64,000 nt of DNA from Bradyrhizobium barranii subsp. apii. Its GTDB lineage: Bacteria; Pseudomonadota; Alphaproteobacteria; Rhizobiales; Xanthobacteraceae. Every line of letters begins with the position of its first letter. Position 1 is the first letter of the stretch. The stretch is taken from positions 5,702,501 through 5,766,500 of the forward strand of contig NZ_CP096255.1 of the NCBI RefSeq assembly GCF_011516635.5. Reading direction: 5' to 3'. A program made the position numbers and the translations under genes. The notes beneath the pieces were generated by a model that ran no database searches, was not told where the DNA came from, and saw only the letters and a program-made list of their open reading frames with translations. Of the stretch, positions 53,138 through 63,026 are shown piece by piece.

Positions 53138-55446
53138 TTACGTAAACAACGTCGGCTGCTGCCGTGCAGCGCGCTCCTGCGCTTCCACGACCGCAACGGC
53201 CGTCATGTTGAGGATGCCGCGCGCGGTCACCGAGGGCGTGAGGATATGGGCGGGGCGCGCCGGGCCGATCAGGATCGGGCCGACAGGGAGCGCATCCGCC
53301 AGCGACTTGATCATCTGATAGGCGATGTTGGCGGTGTCGAGGCTCGGCATGATCATGATGTTGGCCTCGCCCTCGAGCTTGGAGTGCGGCAGCACCATTT
53401 TCCGCGCAGCAGCTGAAAGTGCCGTGTCGCCCTGCATCTCGCCGTCGGCCTCGATCTCCGGATGCTTCTCCTTCAACAGCTGGGTCGCCCGGCGCATCTT
53501 GCGCGAGGACTCGGTGTCGTAGCTGCCGAAATCCGAGTGCGAGACGAAGGCGATCTTCGGCTTGATGTTGAAGCGCTGGACGTGGACCGCCGCCAGCGAG
53601 GCTATCTCGGCGAGCTCCTCGGCGCTCGGATTGGGCCGAACCTGCGTGTCGGCGATGAAGAAGGCGCCCTTGCTGGTGATCAGCAGCGCCAGTGCCGCAT
53701 AGTCGATGATCCCCGCGGAGAAGCCGATGATCTCGCGGACATGGCGGAGGTGGTGCATGTAGCGGCCTTCGACGCCGCAAAGCATGGCATCCGCCTCCCC
53801 GCGCATGACCGCGAGCGCGGCGATAACCGTGTTGTTGGTGCGCACCACCGTGCGCGCCGCATCCGGCGTCACGCCGCGGCGGCCGGCGACCTCGACATAG
53901 GACTGCACATAGGAGCGATAGCGCGGATCGTCCTCGGGATTGACGAGGTCGAAATCCTTGCCTGCCTTGATCGACAGGCCGAAGCGCTTGATGCGCGCCT
54001 CGACGACCGACGGACGCCCGACCAGGATCGGCGTCGCCAGCTTCTCCTCCAGCACCACTTGCGTGGCGCGCAGCACGCGCTCGTCCTCGCCTTCGGCGTA
54101 GATCACGCGCACCGGCTGGGTCTTGGCCTTGGCGAACATCGGCTTCATGACGAGGCCGGAGCGGAAGGCGAAGCGCTCGAGCAGCGCGGTGTATTCGTCA
54201 AAGTTGGTGATGGGGCGCGTCGCGACGCCCGACTCCATCGCCGCCTTGGCGACGGCGGGCGCGATGCGCAGAATCAACCTGGGATCAAAGGGGCTCGGGA
54301 TCAGCGAGCCCGGGCCGAAGCCCTGCGTTTCGCCGGTGTCAAAGCCCTGCGCGACCGCATCCGACGGCGCCTCGCGCGCGAGCTGCGCGATGGCCTCGAC
54401 CGCGGCGTGCTTCATCTCCTCGTTGATGGCGCTGGCGCCGACGTCGAGCGCGCCGCGGAAGATGAAGGGGAAGCAGAGGACGTTGTTGACCTGGTTCGGA
54501 TAGTCGGAGCGGCCGGTGCAGATCATGGCGTCGGGGCGCACCTTCCGCGCCTCCTCCGGCATGATCTCCGGGGTCGGATTGGCGAGCGCCATGATCAGGG
54601 GCTTGTCGCCCATCGCCCTGGCCATCTCCGGCTTGAGCACGCCCGGTGCCGACAGGCCGATGAAGATGTCGGCGCCGCCGATGACGTCGCCCAGCGTGCG
54701 CTTGTCGGTCTTCTGCGCATAGACCGCCTTCCAGCGGTCCATCGTGGTGTTGCGGCCCTCATGCACGAGGCCGTCGATGTCGCAGACCCAGATGTTCTTG
54801 CGCTGCGCGCCCATCGATACCAGGAGGTTAAGCGTCGCGATCGCGGCGGCCCCCGCCCCCGACGCCACGATCTTGACGTCGGACAGCTTCTTGCCGTTCA
54901 GCCTCAGGCCATTGGTGATGGCGGCGGCGACGATGATGGCGGTACCGTGCTGATCGTCATGGAAGACCGGGATCTTCATGCGCTCCTTCAGCTGCGCCTC
55001 GATCTCGAAGCATTCCGGTCCGCGGATGTCCTCGAGATTGATGCCGCCGAAGGTCGGCTCGAGCGCCGCCACTGTCTCGACCACGCGCTCGATGGTGTCG
55101 GCGGCGATCTCGATGTCGAACACGTCGATACCGGCGAACTTCTTGAACAGAACCGCCTTGCCCTCCATCACCGGCTTGGAGGCCAGCGGGCCGATATTGC
55201 CGAGGCCGAGCACCGCGGTGCCGTTCGAGACCACCGCGACCAGATTGGCGCGGGTGGTGAGCGTGGCGGCCTCCGCCGGGTTCTTGGCGATCTCGGTGCA
55301 GGCGGCAGCAACGCCCGGAGAATAGGCAAGCGCGAGGTCGCGCTGGTTGGCGAGCGGCTTGCTCGCCTGATCTCGAGCTTTCCGGGGCGCGGCAGACGGT
55401 GATAGGCCAGCGCCGCCTGGTGGAGATCATCAGAATAAGACGACAT
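53138..55446 (-). pseudogene. maeB: NADP-type malic enzyme with a one-base frameshift near the N terminus
   Basis: The start MSSYSDDLHQAALAYHRLPRPGKLEI is in one frame; the rest, about 740 residues, is in another. At 55361-55377 the minus strand reads GAGATCAGGCGAGC; inserting one C (ATCCAG) joins KLEIQASKPLANQRDLALAYSPGV and gives 769 residues, the normal MaeB size. The body has an NAD(P)-binding malic domain (FHDDQHGTAIIVAAAITNGLRL, ASGAGAAAIATLNLL) and a C-terminal phosphotransacetylase-like domain (YAEGEDERVLRATQ, SHSDFGSYDTES). MaeB decarboxylates malate to pyruvate. Sequencing error is a serious alternative. Confidence 0.93.
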
Positions 55447-55692
55447 GCGGTGTCTCGCCTCGCGTTACCGGCTTCAAAATGCCTCATCCGGAGCCGCCGC
55501 CCAAGCGGACGGTATTTCCGGGTCATGGAAACGGGATGAAGCACGGCGGGCGCCCCGGTGGCAACATCCGATTACGGCCCCGTCAACAGGGCGCATGGTC
55601 AAATACCTGATAGCGCTAGCTTTCCCTAGACCGCGCGGCATTTCCCGAATATGGCAGGTTGCGCAGTGCAAAACGGGCAACTGGAGCTGGGA

Positions 55693-57666
55693 ATGAAGCG
55701 GATCCTGATCGGCCTGATCGTGGCAGCCGTGCTTGCCGCGGGCGGATGGTTCGGCTTCAACTTCTATGTCCAGCACCGCGCGACCAGCGAGGTCGAGGCG
55801 GCGTTCGAGCAGATGCGCCAACAGGGCGGCAAGGCGAGCCACGGCAAGATCACGTTCGAGCTCGCGACCCGGACGCTGACGATCGAGGATATCGCGGTCA
55901 CTCCCGGCAACCTGCCGCAGGCGCAGATCAAGATCGCCGGCATCAAAGGAACGGGCGTTCGCCTGGTCGACGATATCAGGTTTTCGGCCGACAGCATCGA
56001 CATCACCGGTGTTGAGGTCGCACTGGGCCATGCTCCCCCGGCAAAACTGAAAGTCTCCTACAAGATCCCGCAATTGACGATGCGCGACTACGCCGGTCCC
56101 GTTCACGCCGCAGCTGGGCCAGCGGACAACTCCCCGATCGAGATGTACCGCTATGCGCTCAGCCAGTACACGGGCGTCACGGCCTCGTCGCTTACGGCCC
56201 CGACACTGACGATGAGTTTCGATTCCGGCAACGCTGCCGCCGGCAGCGGCGAGTTCACCTATACCGGGCTGGCGATCCAGAACCTCAAGCACGGCAAGAT
56301 CGATGCGATGAAGGCCGACCGCGCCGTCATCTCGGTCGAGGTGAAGCAGCCAGGCAAGCCGGACAAGCTGACAGGCGAGCTGTCGAACATCATCGTCAAC
56401 GATTTCGATGCCACCGCGATCCTCGCGGCGCTCGATCCGCAGACGAGCGGCGACGACAACTATCGCCGGGTCTACCGGCAAGTCTCGGCAGGCCCGTACA
56501 CGCTCAAATCGGCACAGGCGATGCGCGTCGATATCGACGGCTTCGCCATCGAGGACATCGCCGTGCAGCCGTCGAAATTCCGGCTGGCCGACGTGCTCGC
56601 CGCGCTGCCGCAGGATCAATCGGCGCCCCAGACGCCAGCGCAGGCGCGCGACCTGCTGGAGAAGATCGCCGGGGTCTACGAGGGTATTCGCATCGGCAAG
56701 GCCGAGATGGGCAAGACGTCGATCGGGACGCCGCAGGGAACAGCCAAGATCAATGCGGTCAGGTACCGCGAGGGCGAGTTCGCCGTCGAGGGCGTCGATA
56801 CGCCGTCGCCGCAAGGGCAGTTCAAGATGGAGCGCTTCGCGCTCAAATCGTTCAGCATTACGAACCTGATGCGCTGGGCCGCTGGCCTCAGCAATCCCGG
56901 GCAGGCGCCCTCGCCCGACCAGATGCTGGGCTTGTTCCGGGTGCTCGAAGGTGCCGAGATCAAGGGCGTGGTCTCGCCCTTCAAGAACACGCGGCAGCTC
57001 GTCACCATCGACACGATCAGCCTGAATTGGGGCCAGCTGGTCGGATCGATCCCGAGCAAGGCCAATCTGGTCGTGAAGATGGTCACGCCGACCGATCCCT
57101 CCAATCCGGCGCAGCGGCCGCTGATCATGGCGGGCGTGGACAAGCTGGCGATCGACCTCGATCTCGGCGCCGCCTGGACGGAGTCCTCGGGCGCGTTTGC
57201 GCTTGCGCCCGCCACCATTGATCTCGGCAACCTCGCCAAGGCGCAGGCCCGCTTCGCGCTCGCCAATGTGCCGCGCGGCCTGTTCACCATGACCGACCCG
57301 ATGGAGGCTATGAGTGAGATGGCGCAGGTCGAGACCGGCACGCTCGAACTCTCCCTGCGTGACAGCGGCGTAGTCGATCTCGTCGTGGCGCAGTTCTCGC
57401 GCATGCAAAATGTCAGCCGCGACGCCGCCCGCAGTACCATCGCCGAGATGATCCGCGCGCAGGGCGAGAAGGTCACGGCCGCCAATCTCGATGCCAAAGC
57501 GGCGGTCGATGCACTCGCCGGCTTCGTCGAGACCTCAGGTCAGACGCTGACGATCAAGCTGACCCCGCTCGGCAAGGTGCCGGTGCTTCAGCTCATGGAC
57601 GCACTGAACAGCGAGCCGATCGTCGCGCTGGCGCAGTTCAGGATCGAGGCGTCGACGGGGCTGTAG
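55693..57666 (+). CDS. Membrane-anchored envelope protein, about 657 aa, unknown function
   Basis: An N-terminal membrane segment (ILIGLIVAAVLAAGGWFGFNFYV) is followed by a long periplasmic region of beta-rich sequence with repeats of the type ITFELATRTLTIEDIAVTPG and VDIDGFAIEDIAVQPSKF, which suggests an elongated scaffold, loosely like AsmA/DUF945 proteins. No catalytic motif is seen. The ATG at 55693 has TGGAG upstream. I do not assign a function. Confidence 0.8.
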   Translation: MKRILIGLIVAAVLAAGGWFGFNFYVQHRATSEVEAAFEQMRQQGGKASHGKITFELATRTLTIEDIAVTPGNLPQAQIKIAGIKGTGVRLVDDIRFSADSIDITGVEVALGHAPPAKLKVSYKIPQLTMRDYAGPVHAAAGPADNSPIEMYRYALSQYTGVTASSLTAPTLTMSFDSGNAAAGSGEFTYTGLAIQNLKHGKIDAMKADRAVISVEVKQPGKPDKLTGELSNIIVNDFDATAILAALDPQTSGDDNYRRVYRQVSAGPYTLKSAQAMRVDIDGFAIEDIAVQPSKFRLADVLAALPQDQSAPQTPAQARDLLEKIAGVYEGIRIGKAEMGKTSIGTPQGTAKINAVRYREGEFAVEGVDTPSPQGQFKMERFALKSFSITNLMRWAAGLSNPGQAPSPDQMLGLFRVLEGAEIKGVVSPFKNTRQLVTIDTISLNWGQLVGSIPSKANLVVKMVTPTDPSNPAQRPLIMAGVDKLAIDLDLGAAWTESSGAFALAPATIDLGNLAKAQARFALANVPRGLFTMTDPMEAMSEMAQVETGTLELSLRDSGVVDLVVAQFSRMQNVSRDAARSTIAEMIRAQGEKVTAANLDAKAAVDALAGFVETSGQTLTIKLTPLGKVPVLQLMDALNSEPIVALAQFRIEASTGL

Positions 57667-57680
57667 GCGACGGCGGTGGT

Positions 57681-57822
57681 CTTGTGTTCCGGACGCGCTG
57701 CAGCGTTCTTACGCTGCTGCGCAGAGCCGGGACCCAGAAGCGCCGCTGCTCGCCGAGACGTGGGCCCCGGCTCCGCAGCGCACCGCCGAAGTCGCGCTGC
57801 GCTGCGTCCGGGGTACGGGACC
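57681..57822. repeat. About 140-bp palindromic intergenic repeat, copy 2
   Basis: It matches 38786-38945: TTCCGGACGCGCTGCAGCG, GCTGCGCAGAGCCGGGACCC, GGGCCCCGGCTC and GCGCTGCGCTGCGTCCGGGG in the same order. It lies between the membrane-anchored gene and the convergent aspS. Confidence 0.75.
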
Positions 57823-57837
57823 GAAAACCGGCTCAGA

Positions 57838-59610
57838 TCACTTCTGCGGCAGATTCACCCGCACATGCAGCTCGCGGAGCTGCTTGGTGCTGGGCTCCGA
57901 CGGCGCGCCCATCAGCAGATCAATGGCCTGCTGGTTCATCGGGAAAAGCGAGATCTCGCGCAGATTATTGGTGCCGCACAGAAGCATCACGATGCGGTCG
58001 ACGCCCGCGGCCATGCCGCCATGCGGCGGCGCGCCGTATTGGAAGGCGCGGTACATGCCGCCGAAGCGGTCGACCACTTCCTGCTCGCCGTAACCCGCGA
58101 TCTCGAACGCCTTCACCATCGCTTCCGGCACGTGGTTGCGGATGCCGCCCGAGGCGATCTCGTAGCCGTTGCAGGTGATGTCGTACTGGAACGCCTTGAT
58201 GGTCAGCGGGTCCTGGCCCTTCAACGCGTCGAGACCGCCCTGCGGCATCGAGAACGGGTTGTGCGAGAAGTCGACTTTCTTGTCGTCCTCGTTGTACTCG
58301 TACATCGGGAAGTCGACGATCCAGGCGAGCTCGAACCGCTCCTTGTCGGTGAGGTTCAATTCCTCGCCGACCTTGTTGCGGGCAAGACCTGAGAATTTCC
58401 AGAACTTGTCGGGGTCGCCGGCGACGAAGAAGGCGGCATCGCCTTCCTTGACGCCGATCTGCGCGCGGATCGCAGCCGTACGCTCTGGCCCAATGTTGTT
58501 CGCGAGCGGACCCGCGCCCTCGCCGCCCTCGCGCCACATGATGTAGCCGAGACCGGGTTGGCCTTCACCCTGCGCCCACGAGTTCATGCGGTCGCAGAAC
58601 GCGCGGCTGCCACCGCCCGGCGCCGGGATCGCCCAGACCTGGTTCTTGGGGTCTTCGAGCATGCGCGCAAAGACCTTGAAGCCGGAGCCGCGGAAATGCT
58701 CGGAGACGTCCTGCATCTCGATCGGGTTGCGCAGGTCCGGCTTGTCGCTGCCGTATTTGCGTAGCGCTTCGGCGAACGGGATACGGCGCCAGTTCTTGCT
58801 CACCGGCTTGCCCTTGGCGAACTCCTCGAACACGCCGGTGATCACGGGCTCCATCGCCGCGAACACGTCCTCCTGCGTGACAAAGCTCATCTCGACGTCG
58901 AGCTGGTAGAACTCGCCCGGCAGACGGTCGGCGCGCGGGTCCTCGTCGCGGAAGCAGGGCGCGATCTGGAAATAGCGGTCGAAGCCCGACATCATCAGCA
59001 GCTGCTTGTACTGCTGCGGCGCCTGCGGCAGCGCATAGAACTTGCCGGGATGGATGCGCGAGGGCACCAGGAAGTCACGCGCGCCTTCCGGCGAGGACGC
59101 AGTCAGGATCGGGGTGTTGAACTCGAAGAACCCCTGCCCCTCCATGCGCCGACGCATCGACTTGATGATTTCGACGCGCGTCATGATGTTCTGGTGCAGC
59201 TTCTCGCGGCGCAAATCGAGGAAGCGGTACTTCAGGCGGATGTCCTCAGGGTATTCCTGATCGCCGAACACCGGCAGCGGCAGGTCGCCGGCCGGACCGA
59301 GCACCTCAATCTCGCTGACATAGATCTCGATCTTGCCGGTCGGCAGATCGTCATTGTCGGTCCCCTCGGGGCGGCGGCGGACCTTGCCGTCCATCTTGAC
59401 CACGAATTCCGACCGGAGCTTTTCGGCCAGCGCGAACGCCGGCGAGTCCGGATCGACCACGCACTGGGTCAGGCCGTAATGGTCGCGCAGGTCGATGAAC
59501 AGCACGCCGCCATGGTCGCGAACGCGATGGACCCAGCCCGAGAGGCGAACTGTTTCGCCGATGTTGCTCTCGCGGAGCGCGCCGCATGTATGTGACCGGT
59601 AGCGATGCAT
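57838..59610 (-). CDS. aspS: Aspartyl-tRNA synthetase
   Basis: A 590-residue class II synthetase. The N-terminal OB fold (VRLSGWVHRVRDHGGVLFIDLRDHYG), motif 2 (CFRDEDPRADRLPGEF), the bacterial GAD insertion (about 290-410), and motif 3 (GGMAAGVDRIVMLL) are visible. It charges tRNA-Asp; alphaproteobacterial versions of this size are often non-discriminating. The start HRYRSHTCGAL is the usual one. Confidence 0.97.
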   Translation of the reverse strand: MHRYRSHTCGALRESNIGETVRLSGWVHRVRDHGGVLFIDLRDHYGLTQCVVDPDSPAFALAEKLRSEFVVKMDGKVRRRPEGTDNDDLPTGKIEIYVSEIEVLGPAGDLPLPVFGDQEYPEDIRLKYRFLDLRREKLHQNIMTRVEIIKSMRRRMEGQGFFEFNTPILTASSPEGARDFLVPSRIHPGKFYALPQAPQQYKQLLMMSGFDRYFQIAPCFRDEDPRADRLPGEFYQLDVEMSFVTQEDVFAAMEPVITGVFEEFAKGKPVSKNWRRIPFAEALRKYGSDKPDLRNPIEMQDVSEHFRGSGFKVFARMLEDPKNQVWAIPAPGGGSRAFCDRMNSWAQGEGQPGLGYIMWREGGEGAGPLANNIGPERTAAIRAQIGVKEGDAAFFVAGDPDKFWKFSGLARNKVGEELNLTDKERFELAWIVDFPMYEYNEDDKKVDFSHNPFSMPQGGLDALKGQDPLTIKAFQYDITCNGYEIASGGIRNHVPEAMVKAFEIAGYGEQEVVDRFGGMYRAFQYGAPPHGGMAAGVDRIVMLLCGTNNLREISLFPMNQQAIDLLMGAPSEPSTKQLRELHVRVNLPQK

Positions 59611-59807
59611 GGTCGTCCCAAAATCAATGTCGGAGGGGTCGAATCGGACGGCCTGAAACGACCGGTCCGAAGTTGCGGCAGGGTTTACCCGACGAGGCCG
59701 GAGGCGGCAACCAAGGGAACGGGCTGTTTTGGGGCCGAAGCGCCCATTTTTGGCCGATTGGGCCTCAAGCCTTTGCCATCAGGCGTTCCCCGCCTATCTT
59801 TACCTCC

Positions 59808-61286
59808 ATGACCGTCCATTTCCCCTTCCAGAACTCGTATTCGGCACTGCCGGACAGCTTCTTTGCCCGGGTCGCGCCGACCCCTGTGGCCGCCCCCCGG
59901 CTGATCAAGCTGAACCGGCCGCTGGCGGTCCAGCTCGGGCTCGACCCTGACCTGCTAGAGACCCCTGAGGGTGCCGAAATCCTGGCCGGGAAAACGGTTC
60001 CCGCTGGCGCCGACCCAATCGCCATGGCCTATGCCGGCCACCAGTTCGGGCAATTCGTGCCCCAGCTCGGCGACGGCCGAGCGATCCTGCTCGGCGAGGT
60101 CATCGACAGAGACGGCATCCGCCGCGACATCCAGCTCAAGGGCTCGGGTCCCACCCCGTTCTCCCGCCGCGGCGACGGCCGTGCTGCGTTGGGTCCGGTG
60201 CTGCGTGAATACATCGTCAGCGAAGCCATGTTTGCGCTCGGCATCCCGACCACGCGCTCGCTCGCCGCGGTCGTCACCGGCGAGCACGTCATCCGCGAGA
60301 CCGCGCTGCCCGGCGCTGTGCTGACGCGCGTCGCCGCGAGCCACATCCGCGTCGGCACCTTCCAGTTCTTCGCCGTCCGCCGCGACACCGGCGCCATCCG
60401 CCGGCTCGCCGACCACGTCATCGCCCGCCACTATCCGGATCTGCTCCATGCAGAGCGCCCCTATCACGCCCTGCTCGCCGGCGTCGTCGCGCGTCAGGCC
60501 GATCTCATCGCGCGCTGGTTGCTGGTCGGCTTCATCCACGGCGTGATGAACACCGACAACTCTTCGATCTCGGGCGAGACCATCGATTACGGCCCCTGCG
60601 CCTTCATGGATGCCTACAACCCCGCGCAGGTGTTTTCGTCGATCGACGAGATGGGCCGCTATGCCTATGCCAACCAGCCGCGCATCGCGCTGTGGAATCT
60701 GACCCGGCTCGCCGAATGCCTGCTGCCGCTGTTCTCCGACGATCAGGAGAAGGCGGTCGCGGAAGCCCAGGACATTCTCGGCGCTTTCTCCGAGACGTTC
60801 AGCACCGCCTATCAAGCAGGCCTGCGCAAGAAGGTCGGCCTGTTCACGGAACGCGACGGCGACGAGGCGCTGATCCAGGACCTGCTGGACGCCATGGCCA
60901 AGAACCAGGCCGACTTCACCCTCACCTTCCGCAAGCTCGGTGACGCCGCAGGCGACGAGGCCGCCGCTGCCGACGTCCGCGCGCAGTTCATGGACCCCTC
61001 AGCCCTCGACGACTGGGCCAGACGCTGGCGCGAGCGCACCGCGCTGGAGCCGCAGGCCGCAGCCGAGCGGCAGGCCGCCATGCACGCCGTCAACCCGATC
61101 TTCATCCCGCGCAACCACCGCGTCGAGGCCGTGATCCAGGCCGCGGTGAACAACGACGACTACGCGCCGTTCGAAGAGCTGGTGAAGGTGCTGGCCAAGC
61201 CGTTCGAGGAGCAGCCGGACTATGCCGCCTACGCCGATCCGCCGCTGCCGGACCAGCGAGTGCTGCAGACGTTCTGCGGGACATAG
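59808..61286 (+). CDS. selO: SelO-type protein AMPylase (YdiU family)
   Basis: A 492-residue pseudokinase-fold enzyme that adds AMP to Ser, Thr or Tyr of target proteins. Signature stretches are AMAYAGHQFGQFVPQLGDGRAILLGE, DIQLKGSGPTPFSRRGDGRAALGPVLREYI, SEAMFALGIPTTRSLA and GFIHGVMNTDNSSISGETIDYGPCAFMD. A C-terminal FCGT carries the redox cysteine. The ATG at 59808 begins the known N terminus; the longer frame is noise. Divergent from aspS. Confidence 0.96.
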   Translation: MTVHFPFQNSYSALPDSFFARVAPTPVAAPRLIKLNRPLAVQLGLDPDLLETPEGAEILAGKTVPAGADPIAMAYAGHQFGQFVPQLGDGRAILLGEVIDRDGIRRDIQLKGSGPTPFSRRGDGRAALGPVLREYIVSEAMFALGIPTTRSLAAVVTGEHVIRETALPGAVLTRVAASHIRVGTFQFFAVRRDTGAIRRLADHVIARHYPDLLHAERPYHALLAGVVARQADLIARWLLVGFIHGVMNTDNSSISGETIDYGPCAFMDAYNPAQVFSSIDEMGRYAYANQPRIALWNLTRLAECLLPLFSDDQEKAVAEAQDILGAFSETFSTAYQAGLRKKVGLFTERDGDEALIQDLLDAMAKNQADFTLTFRKLGDAAGDEAAAADVRAQFMDPSALDDWARRWRERTALEPQAAAERQAAMHAVNPIFIPRNHRVEAVIQAAVNNDDYAPFEELVKVLAKPFEEQPDYAAYADPPLPDQRVLQTFCGT

Positions 61287-61301
61287 CAACAAACTCGGTG
61301 C

Positions 61302-61391
61302 GTAGGGTGGATTAGCCGAAGGCGTAATCCACCGCTTCTCTCAACCAGACGAGAGTACAGAGGTGGATTACGCTTCGCTAATCCACCCTAC
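61302..61391. repeat. REP pair downstream of the RAYT gene
   Basis: GTAGGGTGGATTAGCCGAAGG and GCGTAATCCACC, then GGTGGATTACGCTTCGCTAA and TCCACCCTAC: two inverted palindromes, each with a short hairpin (TAATCCAC/GTGGATTA). The pair forms a REPIN-like unit. Confidence 0.8.
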
Positions 61392-61406
61392 GAGCTAACG
61401 CGATCG

Positions 61407-61940
61407 TCACGCCCGCTCACCGAATTCGCCCGCGATCTTGGCGTCACCGCCCGAATCCTCGGGAAATAATCCAGCCCGCACATCGCGGTGAAATGACGAG
61501 TACCGCCAATCGCAAACCTTCGAGACATGACCGTGCTTGACGGGATTGTAATAGCAATATTCGACGTGGCGGGCGTAGTCGGCCTCGTCACGGATCAGAT
61601 GCTCCCAGAACCGGCGTTGCCAGATGCCGCGTTCGTTCCGCGCCGCACGGACAACGCTCAGCCGCTCATTCGCTGGGAGTGCTTTGGCAAATCGCGTCTT
61701 GATCAGCCTCTAGCGGACCGAAAAATTGGCATCGTCCGGTGGCAGCTTCCAGATCGCGTGGAGATGATCCGGTAAAACTACGAAAGCATCGATCTCGAAA
61801 GGATGGCTCCGGCGCGTTGCGGCGACCGCGTCCCGTAAGATTTCGATGTGGTGGGTCAAAAGAGCTTTCCGCCGATCGAGCAGGTTCACGGTGAAGAACC
61901 AGCCCCCTCCGGGGATGAATGCGCGGCGGTAGTCGGACAT
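61407..61940 (-). pseudogene. REP-associated tyrosine transposase (RAYT) with an in-frame stop
   Basis: The frame encodes SDYRRAFIPGGGWFFTVNLLDRR, LPDHLHAIWKLP (the HxH metal motif), then VRRLIKTRFAK interrupted by a TAG at 61710-61712 where TGG (Trp) is likely. It continues in frame: RNERGIWQRRFWEHLIRDEADYARHVEYCYYNPVKHGHV, with the catalytic tyrosine region, and RYSSFHRDV to the stop at 61407. The full length would be 177 residues. RAYTs mobilise REP sequences, and REP palindromes flank it on both sides. Confidence 0.88.
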
Positions 61941-61975
61941 ATCACCGATAACACAACTTGAAGTTGGCTCACAGT

Positions 61976-62007
61976 GGTGGATTACGCCTTCGGCTAATCC
62001 ACCCTAC
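61976..62007. repeat. REP sequence upstream of the RAYT gene
   Basis: GGTGGATTACGCCTTCGGCTAATCC and ACCCTAC, the same palindrome as in 61302-61391 in the other orientation. It also lies just after the stop of the LytM-like gene. Confidence 0.8.
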
Positions 62008-62015
62008 GCACCTTC

Positions 62016-63026
62016 TTACTTCGTCGCCTTCCTGATCCCGCCGAACGACGCCGCGTCGAACTTCTGCGGATCGACGGGATCGTAGCGGGACCACTCCATG
62101 TCGGGCACGTTGGCATACCGCTCGGCCCAGGCCTTGTTCGTCGTCGTCGTGCCGGGCGCGACGGGGCGGATCTCGAAATGCAGCACTTTGTTCGGGCCGA
62201 TCTCGCCGATCGTGTCCTTTGCCTTGACGCTCGCGCCCACCGCAAGCGCCTCTCCCTTCGGCCCGACAATGCGGCCAAGCTGGACGTAGCGCGTGTAGAC
62301 GACGCCGCCATTGGGATAGGTGTGCTTGAGCACGACATAGCGGCCGCAACCGCCGATCACGGGCAGGTCGGCCGGCGCCTGCTCGCTGGTCTCGATCTTG
62401 ACGACGACGCCGTCCGCCATCGCCGCCACCGGGCCGCCTGCCTTGTCGGAGGTGAAATCGACGCCGGGATGCTCGTCCTGGGTCCAGCATCCACAGGAGG
62501 TCATCGTCTTGTCTGCAGGCTTGTCGGCGCGCGGAAAGCTGCGCGGGGTGAGGAATTCATTGACCAGCAGTCCCGGCCCTTCGGGGGACGTGAAGGCATG
62601 GATCGCATAGAGCGAGAGCTTGTCCCCGACCGGCACCTCCGCCGGCAAGAAGCCGTAGACCACATCCTGGATGAAGACCTTGAGCTCGCGCCCCTTGGCG
62701 GACCGGACCGTGATGCAGTTGGTCGCCTGCAAGGCGTCGGCGTCGGTCTTGGGCATGCAGCTCATGATCAGCGATCGCTTGAGCGCGCCACTTGCGCACG
62801 GCTCCCCGTGGGAGGCCAGCGTGACGTCGAGCTTCAGCGGCGACATCGGGTAGACGTCGAGGCCGGTGGCCGGTCGGCGCCGCGCCAGGAACTCGTCGAG
62901 ATCGGTCTCCTTGTAACGGGCGAAATTGAATTCGGCGCGCGCCGCATCGGGGACGGCGCAGAGGACGACAAGCAGCAGGGAGACGGCAAGCAAACCCAGC
63001 TTGGGGACGACACGCGGCGGCAACAT
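62016..63026 (-). CDS. M23/LytM-like protein lacking catalytic histidines
   Basis: About 336 residues with a signal peptide (LGLLAVSLLLVVLCAVPDAARA) and a 170-residue unknown domain. The C-terminal LytM domain retains metal-type residues (HPGVDFTSD, and H of VLHFEIRP) but the usual HxH reads V-L-H, and the YxHL strand reads YTRYVQL. Both catalytic histidines seem lost, as in regulatory LytM proteins such as EnvC. It may activate an amidase rather than cut peptidoglycan. The start at 63026 is chosen for the signal peptide; 63062 is possible. Confidence 0.82.
   Translation of the reverse strand: MLPPRVVPKLGLLAVSLLLVVLCAVPDAARAEFNFARYKETDLDEFLARRRPATGLDVYPMSPLKLDVTLASHGEPCASGALKRSLIMSCMPKTDADALQATNCITVRSAKGRELKVFIQDVVYGFLPAEVPVGDKLSLYAIHAFTSPEGPGLLVNEFLTPRSFPRADKPADKTMTSCGCWTQDEHPGVDFTSDKAGGPVAAMADGVVVKIETSEQAPADLPVIGGCGRYVVLKHTYPNGGVVYTRYVQLGRIVGPKGEALAVGASVKAKDTIGEIGPNKVLHFEIRPVAPGTTTTNKAWAERYANVPDMEWSRYDPVDPQKFDAASFGGIRKATK

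Noticed and set aside
53462..55402. 646-codon plus-strand frame antisense to maeB
   Set aside because: High-GC shadow frame; Arg/Asp/His/Leu-rich without motifs, while the opposite strand is a clear malic enzyme.
55474..57408. 644-codon minus-strand frame opposite the membrane-anchored protein
   Set aside because: Lacks start signals and motifs; the plus strand has a signal segment and a ribosome-binding site.
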